Below are positions 54,197-62,612 of a stretch of DNA of 64,000 nucleotides, piece by piece; positions within the stretch are counted from its first letter, which is position 1; each line of letters opens with the position of its first letter. The stretch spans positions 62,001 through 126,000 of the forward strand of contig NZ_JAJNMU010000005.1 of the NCBI RefSeq assembly GCF_022458865.1. The letters run 5' to 3'. Both the position numbers and the translations under genes were made by a program. The stretch comes from Paenibacillus periandrae. Its GTDB lineage: Bacteria > Bacillota > Bacilli > Paenibacillales > NBRC-103111. Below the pieces are notes generated by a model, which did no database searches, was not told the origin of the DNA, and saw nothing but the letters and a program-made list of their open reading frames with translations.

Positions 54197-54391
54197 CGGT
54201 GAATACGTCCCGCTGCTCGGTCAAATATCCCTCCGATCACTGTTGTTTCCGTATTTTTGATTTTATAAGATATTTAGCGGTAAAAGTACAGAAACAGCCT
54301 ATGCTTTCGTAGTCGCTTTCTTACAGAAAGCGTGTAGGCGAACGCTGACGCTTCTACAGGATCATTCGGCCGCTCCGCTCATGATTCACCG
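54197..54391 (+). repeat. dispersed structured element, copy B
   Basis: The outer stem is CGGTGAAT (54197-54204) with ATTCACCG (54384-54391). The second stem is CGGTCAAAT (54218-54226) with ATTCGGCCG (54364-54372), with one wobble and one mismatch. The apical stem, GTTTCCGTATTTT (54245-54257) with AAAAGTACAGAAAC (54282-54295), encloses a loop sharing TATAAGATATTTAG with copy A at 5529-5684. An extra hairpin, CGCTTTC-TTACA-GAAAGCG (near 54314-54332), is inserted in the 3' half. The copy sits in the 400-bp gap between the sensor kinase and its regulator, sense to their transcription. Confidence 0.85.
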
Positions 54392-54400
54392 AACTTCTGG

Positions 54401-54550
54401 TTTATGCTCACGACGCCAGCTTTCCTACGGAAAGCTCGGTAACGCTTACGAAGCAGTTTTCTAACGAAAACTCAGTTTATGCTTACGATGCCAGCTTTCC
54501 TACGGAAAACTCGGTAACGCTTACGAAGCAGTTTTCTAACGAAAACTTTT
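54401..54550 (+). repeat. 75-bp tandem duplication with paired hairpins
   Basis: Two copies (54401-54475 and 54476-54550) differ at only a few positions. Each holds an AGCTTTCC-TAC-GGAAAGCT type hairpin (the second copy changed to GGAAAACT) and an AGTTTTC-TAAC-GAAAACT hairpin joined by CGGTAACGCTTACGAAGC. They lie directly after structured element copy B and end just before the ribosome site of the response-regulator gene. Confidence 0.92.
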
Positions 54551-54566
54551 AAGAGGTGAACCCCAA

Positions 54567-56147
54567 ATGCACAAAGTAGCCATCATCGATGACGAAGTCA
54601 TCATTATTCGCGGTTTAAGCAAAAATATCGATTGGCAGGGGAACGGCTTCGAATTGGTCGGTTCCGCATCCGATGGGGAGGAAGGCTTGAGGCTAATCGC
54701 CGAGCAGCAACCTCAGCTCATTATTACCGATATCCGTATGCCCTTCGTCGACGGCTTTGAGCTGACCGAGCAGGTTGTGAAGCATTACCCGGATACCAAA
54801 ATAATTATGCTGACCAGCTATGACGATTTTGAATTTGCCAAGCGCGCACTGCAGCTCAAGGTATTCGACTATTTGCTGAAGCCCGTTGACAGTGATAAAT
54901 TGCTGGAGACCGCCAAGCGCGCAATGATGGAGCGTGAATATGAGTGCACCATGAAGAAAAAAGTTGTCGAGGGCATGCCGCTGCTGAAGCAGCGCTTTCT
55001 CGAGAAGCTAATCGACGGAAAGCTCACACCTGTAGAGATCAGTTCCGGAAGCGATTTTCTCGATCTCCAGCTAGCGGCCTCGAACTACGCAGTGATCCTG
55101 CTGAAGGCTGATGACTACAGTTATCCTGAATACCAGAACCGGTTCGGCAAAGAGGTGCTCAAATATTGTGTGCTCAACGTCTCCGAGGAAACGCTGGCCA
55201 CCTTGGGCAGAGGTCTTGTGTTTAACTCCTTTGAGGATGAAGTTGTACTCATTATTTGTGCCGAGGGTGAACAAAAGCAAGCTGAGCAGCAGGCCTATGA
55301 GATTGCAGAGACTATTCGAGGGAATGTCGAGAAGTTTTTAAAAACTACCGTAACCGCAGGTATAGGGTCCGCTTATGAGCAGGCCGCAAACATAGCGTTT
55401 TCTTATCAAGGCGCACGCTCTGCATTGGAGTTTCGGCATATAGTAGGAACCAATCGCGTCCTGACCGTAGCCGATACCGGCGAGACCCCACGTAAGGAAT
55501 CCGTTGATTTGAATGTTCTGGAGAAGGAGCTGGCTGTGAAGGTCAAGCTTGGTTTGGAGGACGAGGCACTTGCCTTATTGAGCAGCATGGAGCAGGCGAT
55601 TATTGAAAGCCACACCGTTTCCTTATCCCGTATGCGGCTGATTGGCGTCGAGATTACTGTTCTGCTGTATAAAGAATTAGAGGAACAGGCCAAGCAATTG
55701 GATGATTTCTATGCCGTCTACACCAAGCAGCAGCAGATGCAAACGGTCTATGAAATCTTTGCCTCTATACGCCAGCTTGTTATTCAGCTCGTCAACATCG
55801 TCAACGATCAACGCGACCACCAGATGAAGAAGGTTATCCATCGGGCCGTTGCCTACATGGAGCTTCATTATGATCAAGAAGGGCTGTCTCTACAGGATGT
55901 GTCCAGTGTTGTACACATCAGCCCTACCTATTTAAGCATCATTTTCAAAAAGGAAAAGAACATTAATTTCAGTGATTTCCTTTACCAGCTGCGGATGAAT
56001 AAAGCGATGGAGCTGCTGCGGATATCCGATCTCAAGTCGTATGAGGTCGCCGAGAAGGTTGGATACCGCAACCCGCAATATTTTAGCGTCTGCTTTAAGA
56101 AATATACTGGTGTATCCCCTTCGGAATTTAAGCAGGTGAAGAGTTAA
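54567..56147 (+). CDS. YesN-type response regulator with AraC DNA-binding domain
   Basis: A regulator of 526 residues. The receiver domain (about 1-120) has the acidic pair IIDDEV, the phospho-acceptor Asp in LIITDIRMPFVDG near 55 and YLLKPVD near 105. A long middle region (about 130-410) is typical of YesN proteins. The C-terminal AraC helix-turn-helix (about 420-525) reads LQDVSSVVHISPTYLSIIFK, then VGYRNPQYFSVCFKKYTG. The ATG follows AGAGGTGAACCCC. It probably activates the CUT1 importer upstream. The 400-bp repeat-filled leader between it and the kinase is unusual, since these genes are normally adjacent. Confidence 0.93.
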   Translation: MHKVAIIDDEVIIIRGLSKNIDWQGNGFELVGSASDGEEGLRLIAEQQPQLIITDIRMPFVDGFELTEQVVKHYPDTKIIMLTSYDDFEFAKRALQLKVFDYLLKPVDSDKLLETAKRAMMEREYECTMKKKVVEGMPLLKQRFLEKLIDGKLTPVEISSGSDFLDLQLAASNYAVILLKADDYSYPEYQNRFGKEVLKYCVLNVSEETLATLGRGLVFNSFEDEVVLIICAEGEQKQAEQQAYEIAETIRGNVEKFLKTTVTAGIGSAYEQAANIAFSYQGARSALEFRHIVGTNRVLTVADTGETPRKESVDLNVLEKELAVKVKLGLEDEALALLSSMEQAIIESHTVSLSRMRLIGVEITVLLYKELEEQAKQLDDFYAVYTKQQQMQTVYEIFASIRQLVIQLVNIVNDQRDHQMKKVIHRAVAYMELHYDQEGLSLQDVSSVVHISPTYLSIIFKKEKNINFSDFLYQLRMNKAMELLRISDLKSYEVAEKVGYRNPQYFSVCFKKYTGVSPSEFKQVKS

Positions 56148-56229
56148 AACTCCCCCCTGCCAGATAGAATAACTGACACTCGTAAACTGCCTAACGGGTT
56201 AATCAAGGACCGATGCAAGCTTGGGTCTT

Positions 56230-56277
56230 TCCATTGAAAAAGCCACCCGTACCTTACGTCCGGGCGGCCTCGGCTTT
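56230..56277 (-). terminator. probable intrinsic terminator of the glutamate racemase gene
   Basis: AAAGCC...CCCG pairs with CGGG...GGCTTT across 56234-56277, with internal mismatches. The AAAAA before the stem gives U's on the minus strand. The stem starts a few bases after the racemase stop. Confidence 0.6.
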
Positions 56278-56280
56278 ATT

Positions 56281-57060
56281 TCAGCCGTGATGTTTCTTAT
56301 AAATGTCGAGCGCCTGCTCCATTTTTTGCAAGTAGGACGGGCTATCGTCGGAACAAATAAATTGTACATCGGCACAGCCGGTATTCTCTAGCAAGGAATG
56401 GCTGACTAACAGCTCAGCCAGATGGTTCACCGTTCCGCTGCTGCCATCGATAATTTCAATATGCCTGGGGAGCAGCTTCTGCAAAATCGGTCTATAGAAC
56501 GGATAATGCGTACAGCCCAAAACTAGCGTTCCATAGTTGTTCAGATCATAGGGTGCAAACTTGGCAGAGAAATAATCTGTCATCACGGCCTCATCAAACT
56601 GCAGCGACTCGCAATATTGGACAAGTTCAGGCATCGGCAATGAATCTACGATACTGAGGTCGTCTATACGATTGACCAACTCGATATATTTGGACTCCCG
56701 CAGCGTCAGCGGCGTCGCCAGCACCAGCACACGCCTGCCGTTCACACGGCTCAGCTGTACAGCTGGCTTAACGGCAGGCTCCATGCCAATAATGGGCATC
56801 GTGGTGTAGACGCTTCTGAGCTCTGATATCGCAATGCTGGTCGCGGTGTTACAGGCGATAACCAATGCTTTAATGTCCAGTTGCATCATCCTGTCAACCG
56901 CTTCAAAAATATACTGCTTAACCTCATGCTTCGGCTTCGTTCCGTACGGAACGTGAAGTGTATCTGCGTAATAGTAAAAATTCTCTTGGGGAAAGCGTCT
57001 CATGCCTTCATGCAGAACCGTGATACCGCCTAATCCCGAATCAAAAAAAGCTACTCTCAT
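56281..57060 (-). CDS. murI: glutamate racemase
   Basis: The enzyme makes D-glutamate for peptidoglycan from L-glutamate without a cofactor. It has 259 residues. FFDSGLGGITVLHE is at the N-terminus. The two catalytic cysteines lie in LVIACNTATS near 70 and LVLGCTHYPFY near 180, and the substrate-binding VPYGTK is near 38. The ATG follows GGTGGAGAG. It is monocistronic with a downstream hairpin. The neighbouring LysM-3D protein gene is also envelope-related. Confidence 0.94.
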   Translation of the reverse strand: MRVAFFDSGLGGITVLHEGMRRFPQENFYYYADTLHVPYGTKPKHEVKQYIFEAVDRMMQLDIKALVIACNTATSIAISELRSVYTTMPIIGMEPAVKPAVQLSRVNGRRVLVLATPLTLRESKYIELVNRIDDLSIVDSLPMPELVQYCESLQFDEAVMTDYFSAKFAPYDLNNYGTLVLGCTHYPFYRPILQKLLPRHIEIIDGSSGTVNHLAELLVSHSLLENTGCADVQFICSDDSPSYLQKMEQALDIYKKHHG

Positions 57061-57206
57061 CTCTCCACCTGATTCGCTTAAGAATATAATTGTTTTTGGA
57101 ACACTAAATTACATTATACCCCTATTGTCAGGAAAGCCAATAGACACTGCGCAAATCAAACAGTTGATTCAGTCATGAGGACTCTAACCTCCGCTTCAGC
57201 CTGTGC

Positions 57207-57932
57207 TTAACGGCTTGCGGACAGCACATACACCTTCACATTCCGTTTCACGCCAAAATCGACAGCTTCTCCCAAATCGTTCATATACACATCAATTCGG
57301 GCGCCGCGTACGGCTGATCCCGTATCCTCAGCCGTACGAATACCGATGCCATCGATGAATACCTCCGTACCAATCGGGATAACAGCCGGATCAACCGCTA
57401 TGGTTCGTCCCTCCTCCGCTTTACTTCCGCTAAAGGTAATCCCGTATTCGGGATGGCCCTTCGATTTACCCGTCGATTCCTTACCAGCCGTATAGGCTGT
57501 TAAGGTGGAATTCATCACCTGACTGATTACCTTGGGCTGATCATCCGGTAATGGAATCACAGCTTCAGCAGCAGGTATATGCAGTTGTTGACCCACAACG
57601 AGAAGCTGTGAAGGCTCCAGCTGATTTTCCAGTGCCAGAGTTTCCACCGAGTTACCAAACTGCTGGGCAATATGCTCAAGGGTATCTCCCTCATTGACCT
57701 GATACATGATTCGTTTCGGTGCTATGGGCTGCTTACCTCCATTCGACTCGGACTCTGGGCTTGGCTCCCAAGCGGGACCTTGAACGGCTAGATCACGTTT
57801 GGAATCATCCGCCGTCATCGAGGCAGCGTTGAGCTCCCAGACTCCGCGTGCTTGTGAATGGAAATCTGATTTCCATCCCAGGATGAAAAATAATATGAGA
57901 ACATACAACGATTTAATATGCCTTTGATACAT
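57207..57932 (-). CDS. secreted LysM and 3D-domain protein (YabE/YocH-like)
   Basis: A secreted cell-wall protein of 241 residues. A hydrophobic signal or anchor segment (about 8-22) is followed by a disordered stretch. A LysM domain (about 74-120; YQVNEGDTLEHIAQQFGNSV) would bind peptidoglycan. The C-terminal 3D domain (about 145-240) includes LTAYTAG, AVDPAVIPIGTEVFIDG and AEDTGSAVRGARIDVYM, with the three conserved aspartates of the Sps/resuscitation family. Such proteins are lytic transglycosylase-like or stationary-phase survival factors. The ATG follows AAGGAGGAACC. Confidence 0.9.
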   Translation of the reverse strand: MYQRHIKSLYVLILFFILGWKSDFHSQARGVWELNAASMTADDSKRDLAVQGPAWEPSPESESNGGKQPIAPKRIMYQVNEGDTLEHIAQQFGNSVETLALENQLEPSQLLVVGQQLHIPAAEAVIPLPDDQPKVISQVMNSTLTAYTAGKESTGKSKGHPEYGITFSGSKAEEGRTIAVDPAVIPIGTEVFIDGIGIRTAEDTGSAVRGARIDVYMNDLGEAVDFGVKRNVKVYVLSASR

Positions 57933-58078
57933 ATGAAAGGTTCCTCCTTAGGCAAAGAAAATAGTAAATCATAAAAATCAGACTTACTAGACTACAGTTA
58001 CCCCAATTCATCACCGTTAAACCTTCCTAATTATGTAAATTGAATATTATGCACATATAAAATCGTTAATTGTCAGAC

Positions 58079-58120
58079 TTTTCCACAGTTATCCACAAAA
58101 TTATCCACAACTTGTACACA
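58079..58120 (+). promoter_or_regulatory. cluster of four DnaA-box-like sites
   Basis: TTTTCCACA (58079-58087), TTATCCACA (58089-58097), TTATCCACA (58101-58109) and TTGTACACA (58112-58120) lie in the same orientation with start spacings of 10, 12 and 11 bp. The two central sites match the DnaA consensus TTATNCACA exactly. The cluster lies in the 489-bp gap between the LysM-3D gene and the PAS kinase gene, about 55 bp upstream of the predicted kinase promoter. No dnaA, dnaN or oriC genes are nearby. Confidence 0.8.
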
Positions 58121-58174
58121 TCCTTTTAATCGCACTTCCCTAATATCACAGGATCAGCTATTTGTTTACTAACC

Positions 58175-58203
58175 ATGACAAGACGTTTTTTAAATGGTAA
58201 AAT
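58175..58203 (+). promoter_or_regulatory. sigma-A type promoter of the PAS kinase gene
   Basis: ATGACA (58175-58180) and TAAAAT (58198-58203) are separated by 17 bp. The predicted leader is about 210 nt and includes no recognisable ORF or riboswitch. Confidence 0.7.
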
Positions 58204-58421
58204 AGTCCTAAAACAAAGAAGTGCAACGAATAATAAACACGGGTTTAAGGGCATAAATCTAAGACATAGCTGTTAATATCGTTAATTGGTCAAGTAATTA
58301 TTAAGAGAGGTAGACTCTCCAGTATGGCTTTGTTCGTATATACCAAATAATCCTGTAAGCGTATTCGCAACCACCATCAGTATCGAATTGGCTTTCAACC
58401 AGACGTGGAGGAATAGTAAAC

Positions 58422-59894
58422 ATGGAACCAAATCCTATAGACGGCATTAGACATACAAGCACCGAATCAAGACTGCATGAAATTGAGGAATTATTTAGAC
58501 TGATCACCGAAAATACCTTGGATGTCATCTCTTATAGCACGCCGGATGGATTATGCCGATATGTGTCTCCTATGGTTCATACTTTGCTTGGCTATGAGAA
58601 TTCGGAGATGATAGGAACAACAACATTTGATTATATTCACCCTGAGGATAGGAAAGCGCTGCAGACCTATGAGGCGAATAAAGAAAGCGGCGTCGTATGC
58701 TTCAGGTTTCTTCATAAGCACGGCCATTATGTGTGGTTTGAGGCTACTTTTAAAAACATAAAAAATGAGGAAGGCGAGCTGCAGTATATCATAAGCATCG
58801 CGAGGGATATCACGGATCGTAAGCAGGCTGAAGAGTGCCTCCGACAAAGCGAGCAGCGCTTTCGAGGTGCTTTCGATCATGCACTTATCGGGATGGCCCT
58901 TGTTAATTTAAATGGACAGTTTATTAAAGTAAATCGAGCCCTGTGCAGCCTCATTGGTTATTCCGAGCAGGAGCTGCTGCAATTAGGTTACAAGGATATT
59001 ACAAGCCCGGACGATCTGGACAAGCATATGCATGATTTAGATAGGCTCTTGAACCGGTCCACCAGTCATTATTTTTTGGAAAAAAGATACATACATAAGC
59101 AAGGATCGATCATCTGGGCATTACTTGGCGTATCTCTGGTCCGTGATGATGCAGGAAACCCGTTATATTTTATTGCACAAATTGAAGACATTATGGACAA
59201 AAAGAAATTGGAACAACTCAAAGAGCAGCAGAGTGAATTGTTGGACAGAACGGACAAGCTATCTACAATCGGTCAGTTCGCAGCGAGTATTGCGCATGAA
59301 ATCAGAAATCCGCTAACGACTATTCGCGGATTTATTCAGCTGCTCAGTGAAAAACACACATCCGATCCACAAGGCTATTACCCTATCATTTTGGATGAGC
59401 TGGACAGAGCTAATGAGATCATCAGCGACTTCCTGGCACTGTCCAAAAATCGCACGATTGAGAAAAAAATGTGCAATCTTAACGATATTATCCATACACT
59501 CCATCCGATCCTGTCAGCAGAGGCCAATCTGCAGGGGCATACGATGATTCTTGATCTGGACGAAACGATAGGCGACCTGCTTCTCGACGACAAGGAGATC
59601 AAACAACTGCTTCTGAATATCATACGAAACGGAATGGAAGCCATGAACGAGAGTGGAATCCTTACTATCATGACCAAGGAGAGCGGGGGGAAGGTGGATT
59701 TACGAATCTCCGATACGGGCTGCGGCATTCCGGAAGCCAGGATAGCGCAGTTATTTGAACCCTTTTATACGACTAAGGAAAAAGGTACAGGACTTGGGCT
59801 GGTGGTTTGTTTAAACATTGTGGAAAAGCACGGCGGCACCCTGACTGTACTGTCCGAAGAGAATCACGGGACCGTGGTTGTCGTTACCTTGTAG
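58422..59894 (+). CDS. PAS-domain sensor histidine kinase (KinA/KinE-like, soluble)
   Basis: A soluble kinase of 490 residues with no membrane segment. Two PAS domains (about 25-135 with LCRYVSPMVHTLLGYENSEM, and about 145-265 with FIKVNRALCSLIGYSEQELL) are each followed by a PAC-like strand (SIARDITDRKQAEECL, AQIEDIMDKKKLEQL). The phospho-acceptor box SIAHEIRNPLTTIRGFI lies near 290. The ATPase domain shows NIIRNGMEAM, ISDTGCGI and GTGLGLVV. This architecture matches Bacillus sporulation phosphorelay kinases, and no response regulator is adjacent, as expected for an orphan kinase. The ATG follows GGAGGAATAG. DnaA boxes lie upstream. Confidence 0.92.
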   Translation: MEPNPIDGIRHTSTESRLHEIEELFRLITENTLDVISYSTPDGLCRYVSPMVHTLLGYENSEMIGTTTFDYIHPEDRKALQTYEANKESGVVCFRFLHKHGHYVWFEATFKNIKNEEGELQYIISIARDITDRKQAEECLRQSEQRFRGAFDHALIGMALVNLNGQFIKVNRALCSLIGYSEQELLQLGYKDITSPDDLDKHMHDLDRLLNRSTSHYFLEKRYIHKQGSIIWALLGVSLVRDDAGNPLYFIAQIEDIMDKKKLEQLKEQQSELLDRTDKLSTIGQFAASIAHEIRNPLTTIRGFIQLLSEKHTSDPQGYYPIILDELDRANEIISDFLALSKNRTIEKKMCNLNDIIHTLHPILSAEANLQGHTMILDLDETIGDLLLDDKEIKQLLLNIIRNGMEAMNESGILTIMTKESGGKVDLRISDTGCGIPEARIAQLFEPFYTTKEKGTGLGLVVCLNIVEKHGGTLTVLSEENHGTVVVVTL

Positions 59895-59979
59895 TCGATG
59901 AGATATCCTGATCTGAAACCGATAGCCTGCTTCTGGACAAGGTAAAAGGGTCTCATTCAATCAATCCCCCTGTAATCGC

Positions 59980-60020
59980 GCAAAAGACCATGTATTCTAC
60001 ATTGTAGAAGGCATGGTCTT
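59980..60020 (-). terminator. intrinsic terminator of the aldo/keto reductase operon
   Basis: AAGACCATG (59984-59992) pairs with CATGGTCTT (60012-60020), enclosing a perfect TTCTAC-ATT-GTAGAA stem. AAAA upstream gives U's on the minus strand. Confidence 0.85.
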
Positions 60021-60063
60021 AAGGTGTATCTATGTCATGCACGCTTCCATAGCTTAAGCTTGA

Positions 60064-60966
60064 TTACCCCTGGCCTACCCATTCCTTACCGGCAGCGACC
60101 TCGTTCCAGCGAGCGCGAATCGCTAGCAGCTCAGCATTCGTAAGCGCACCTTTGTTAGCAAGAGCGGCATTTTGCAGCCAACGGTCAGGCTTGGTCGTCC
60201 CAACAATCGCAGTAGCGACTGCTGGCTGGCTCAATGTGAACCGCAGTGCCTGTTCGATCCCCTCTGCTGCGTCCTGTTTCAGGAAATCGTAATTCAGCTG
60301 CTGCAGCCGCTCCCAATACGTATGGTGATAGGCCTCCTTGGGCTTCTCGCTACCGGACATCCATGCCGCATTCGCTATCGGCCGCTTCGCCACAACGCCT
60401 ACCTGTCTGACCACGGCTTCTGACAGCGTGAGCTCAATAGCCTGCTGATCCGCGATATTCACTGAGGTTTGCAGACTATCGAAGGCTCCGCACTGGAGCG
60501 CATACAATGCCGCCTGTCCATCACCACTGTAGCCAATGTACCGGGTTTTCCCTGCTTCCTGTGCACGCTGTAAAACGGTGATGACTTCACCATCGCGTAA
60601 TATCGCCTCAGAGCAGCTGTGCAAATGAATCAGATCCACATAATCCGTTTGCAGCCGCTGTAAGCTGCGGTCGATGCTGTCGGCCAGCATCTTGGGGTCC
60701 CAATCCTTGGCGTTGAGGCCTGAGGCATGCCCGCATTTGGTGAACAAATAGTAATCATTTCTGCGATGCTTAACCGCTTGGCCGATGAGCTCCTCACTGG
60801 ATTTATAGCATTCTGCGGTGTCGATTACATTCAAGCCTGCGTCCAACGCGCTGCCGAGCAGCCGCTCAACTGTGGATAAGGACGCCTGCTGATAGCCGAT
60901 TTCTGCACCGCCAAAGCCCAACACGCTAACAAACATATCTGTTTTGCCGAATCTTCTTTTTTCCAT
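60064..60966 (-). CDS. aldo/keto reductase
   Basis: An NADPH-dependent reductase of 300 residues with the TIM-barrel fold. FGKTDMFVSVLGFGGAEIG opens the protein. The catalytic set includes Asp in NVIDTAECY near 50, Tyr in the same segment and Lys in YLFTKCGH near 78; the expected His lies in VDLIHLHSCS near 115. The C-terminal cofactor segment is ATAIVGTTKPDRWLQN near 263. The ATG at 60966 lies nine bases after GGGAGAG; two upstream ATGs are less well placed. It follows the MFS transporter gene by about 24 bp and is probably co-transcribed. The substrate is unknown. Confidence 0.9.
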   Translation of the reverse strand: MEKRRFGKTDMFVSVLGFGGAEIGYQQASLSTVERLLGSALDAGLNVIDTAECYKSSEELIGQAVKHRRNDYYLFTKCGHASGLNAKDWDPKMLADSIDRSLQRLQTDYVDLIHLHSCSEAILRDGEVITVLQRAQEAGKTRYIGYSGDGQAALYALQCGAFDSLQTSVNIADQQAIELTLSEAVVRQVGVVAKRPIANAAWMSGSEKPKEAYHHTYWERLQQLNYDFLKQDAAEGIEQALRFTLSQPAVATAIVGTTKPDRWLQNAALANKGALTNAELLAIRARWNEVAAGKEWVGQG

Positions 60967-60990
60967 AGAAGTCATCTCTCCCATTTCAAA

Positions 60991-62193
60991 TTAGTTAGAT
61001 ATTGATTTGCTGTCGGTACTTTTCAGTACAGGCTTTTGCCTTAATAAATAGTGAGTCAGCACCGCAGATGCACAACCAAGCGCCCCTATGATAACGAAGC
61101 CTTCCTTTAACGTCAGCCAATCACCCGCAGCCCCCATAAAAAACGGCCCGATGAACATCCCGAAGCCATAAATCGCCTGATAAAATCCCATAGCCGTCGC
61201 GCGCTTATCCGGGTGCATATGCTTGATGCTGAGTGACATCAAAATGGGTGTCGCCAAACCTCTGCCAAATCCGGCAATCGCTTGTGTGAATATCAGCCAC
61301 CCCAAATCCGACGTAAACGGAATCATCATGCTGAATACCCCGTTAAGCACGAAGCCGAAAATAATAATCGAGCGGTCCCCGAACTTTTGCGCCAGATGCC
61401 GTCCTCCTACCCATGCAGCCACAGCCGTTGGAAACGTAGAAAAGAACGTCAGCAGCCCCATATCGAGCTTCGTTGCATGAAGCGACTGGGCGTACACCGG
61501 TGTAAAACCGAAAACGGTTGCAAAGGTCAAAATTTGAAATAAAATGGCGAGCGACGAAACGACCAGCAGTGTGCGGTCACTGGCGACCTCCATGACGCCA
61601 CGGGCGGTAATCTTTTGTGCGTTATCATCAAACTTCTCAATGAGAAAGAACGATCCGGCCATCCCGATCATTCCGACAACCGCACCGATCAGGAATGACG
61701 ATTCCCAGCCGTACATATCGGCAAACCAGCCACCGCACAGGATGCCGAGCATTTGCCCTAAGGTGTTGTAGACGCTGATCGTACCAATCGCCTTGGTCGT
61801 TTCATCCTTCTTGTAGTAGCTGGTAAACAGGATTGTAAAATCAACCCAGGTCGCAGCCGCTGCACCTGCCAATGCACGCAGGATCAAGATCCAGGTCACA
61901 CTGTTAGTCACCAGTATACCCGCCCCGGCCAGCACCGAGAATAAAAGCCCGAATGTAATAAACAGCTTTCTTTTGTGAAATCGGTCGGACATGATCCCTA
62001 CTGGGATACGCAGCAGCATTTGGCTGAAGCCGTACATCCCGACAATCAGGCCGGCCATTTTATGCGAAGCACCTAGCTCCTCCACATAGGCTGTCAATAT
62101 CGGCACACAGGTGTACATCGAAAACCAGAATAATAACGTCACGGCACAAAACAAGGGAATACGGTAAGAGCGTGGGGCAGCTGCCGAAGTCAT
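60991..62193 (-). CDS. MFS transporter (12 membrane segments)
   Basis: An exporter of 400 residues with about twelve hydrophobic segments. The MFS loop 2-3 motif reads GIMSDRFHKRKLFITFG near 62. A second, related motif lies between segments 8 and 9 (GGRHLAQKFGDRSIIIFG near 262). It looks like a drug- or metabolite-efflux type (DHA1). The ATG follows AAAGGAGACCGC. It leads a two-gene operon with an aldo/keto reductase, which might modify the same compound. The substrate is unknown. Confidence 0.9.
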   Translation of the reverse strand: MTSAAAPRSYRIPLFCAVTLLFWFSMYTCVPILTAYVEELGASHKMAGLIVGMYGFSQMLLRIPVGIMSDRFHKRKLFITFGLLFSVLAGAGILVTNSVTWILILRALAGAAAATWVDFTILFTSYYKKDETTKAIGTISVYNTLGQMLGILCGGWFADMYGWESSFLIGAVVGMIGMAGSFFLIEKFDDNAQKITARGVMEVASDRTLLVVSSLAILFQILTFATVFGFTPVYAQSLHATKLDMGLLTFFSTFPTAVAAWVGGRHLAQKFGDRSIIIFGFVLNGVFSMMIPFTSDLGWLIFTQAIAGFGRGLATPILMSLSIKHMHPDKRATAMGFYQAIYGFGMFIGPFFMGAAGDWLTLKEGFVIIGALGCASAVLTHYLLRQKPVLKSTDSKSISN

Positions 62194-62340
62194 GCGGTCT
62201 CCTTTCGGTAAAGCTATGATCTATTACCTCGAATCATACCTAATATAACCGATGGAAGGAAGAGCTGAAATAATGATCAGTTGGTATGGATAATATTGCA
62301 AGTTACGCACGGGTAACTACGAAATGACTACATCATACAC

Positions 62341-62439
62341 TTGGGCAATTACGTATCGGCTGTGAGGGGAATTGGAAAGGATTTGATACAGGAGGCGTGG
62401 TATTACGGCGGTGAGATTGCAGAGGACTTTTTCAAATAA
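62341..62439 (+). pseudogene. possible remnant C-terminal peptide with no proper start
   Basis: An open frame from 62317 to the TAA at 62437-62439 encodes a protein-like sequence, including GIGKDLIQEAWYYGGEIAED and a FFK end. It has no ATG and no ribosome site; the only starts are TTG 62341 and GTG 62362. The frame is closed by TAA at 62314. It may be the 3' scrap of a decayed gene or a chance frame. The 419-bp gap 62194-62612 otherwise holds only the promoter of the next gene. Confidence 0.25.
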
Positions 62440-62482
62440 GCATCTGTAACCATAGCTGAAAGCAAATTGAATATGGAAATAT

Positions 62483-62510
62483 TTGTAAAATATGTTTAGG
62501 GGCGTACTAT
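62483..62510 (+). promoter_or_regulatory. predicted promoter of the DHA2 transporter gene
   Basis: TTGTAA (62483-62488) and TACTAT (62505-62510) are separated by 16 bp, about 100 bp ahead of the ATG. No repressor gene is adjacent on the left. Confidence 0.55.
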
Positions 62511-62612
62511 ACCTATACAATAACTCAAAGGAAAGAATAAGTCTATTCTTTTCTCCCATTTTCACGTATATTTTTGAAGTCCGAAAACCACCAAACAAGG
62601 AGTGAATCTATT

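Noticed and set aside
58079..58120. Replication origin
   Set aside because: DnaA boxes alone are present; there is no dnaA, dnaN, gyrase gene or AT-rich unwinding trio arrangement, and the flanking genes are unrelated.
62317..62598. 93-codon minus-strand ORF
   Set aside because: No ribosome site, biased hydrophobic composition, and it lies antisense to the promoter and leader of the DHA2 transporter.
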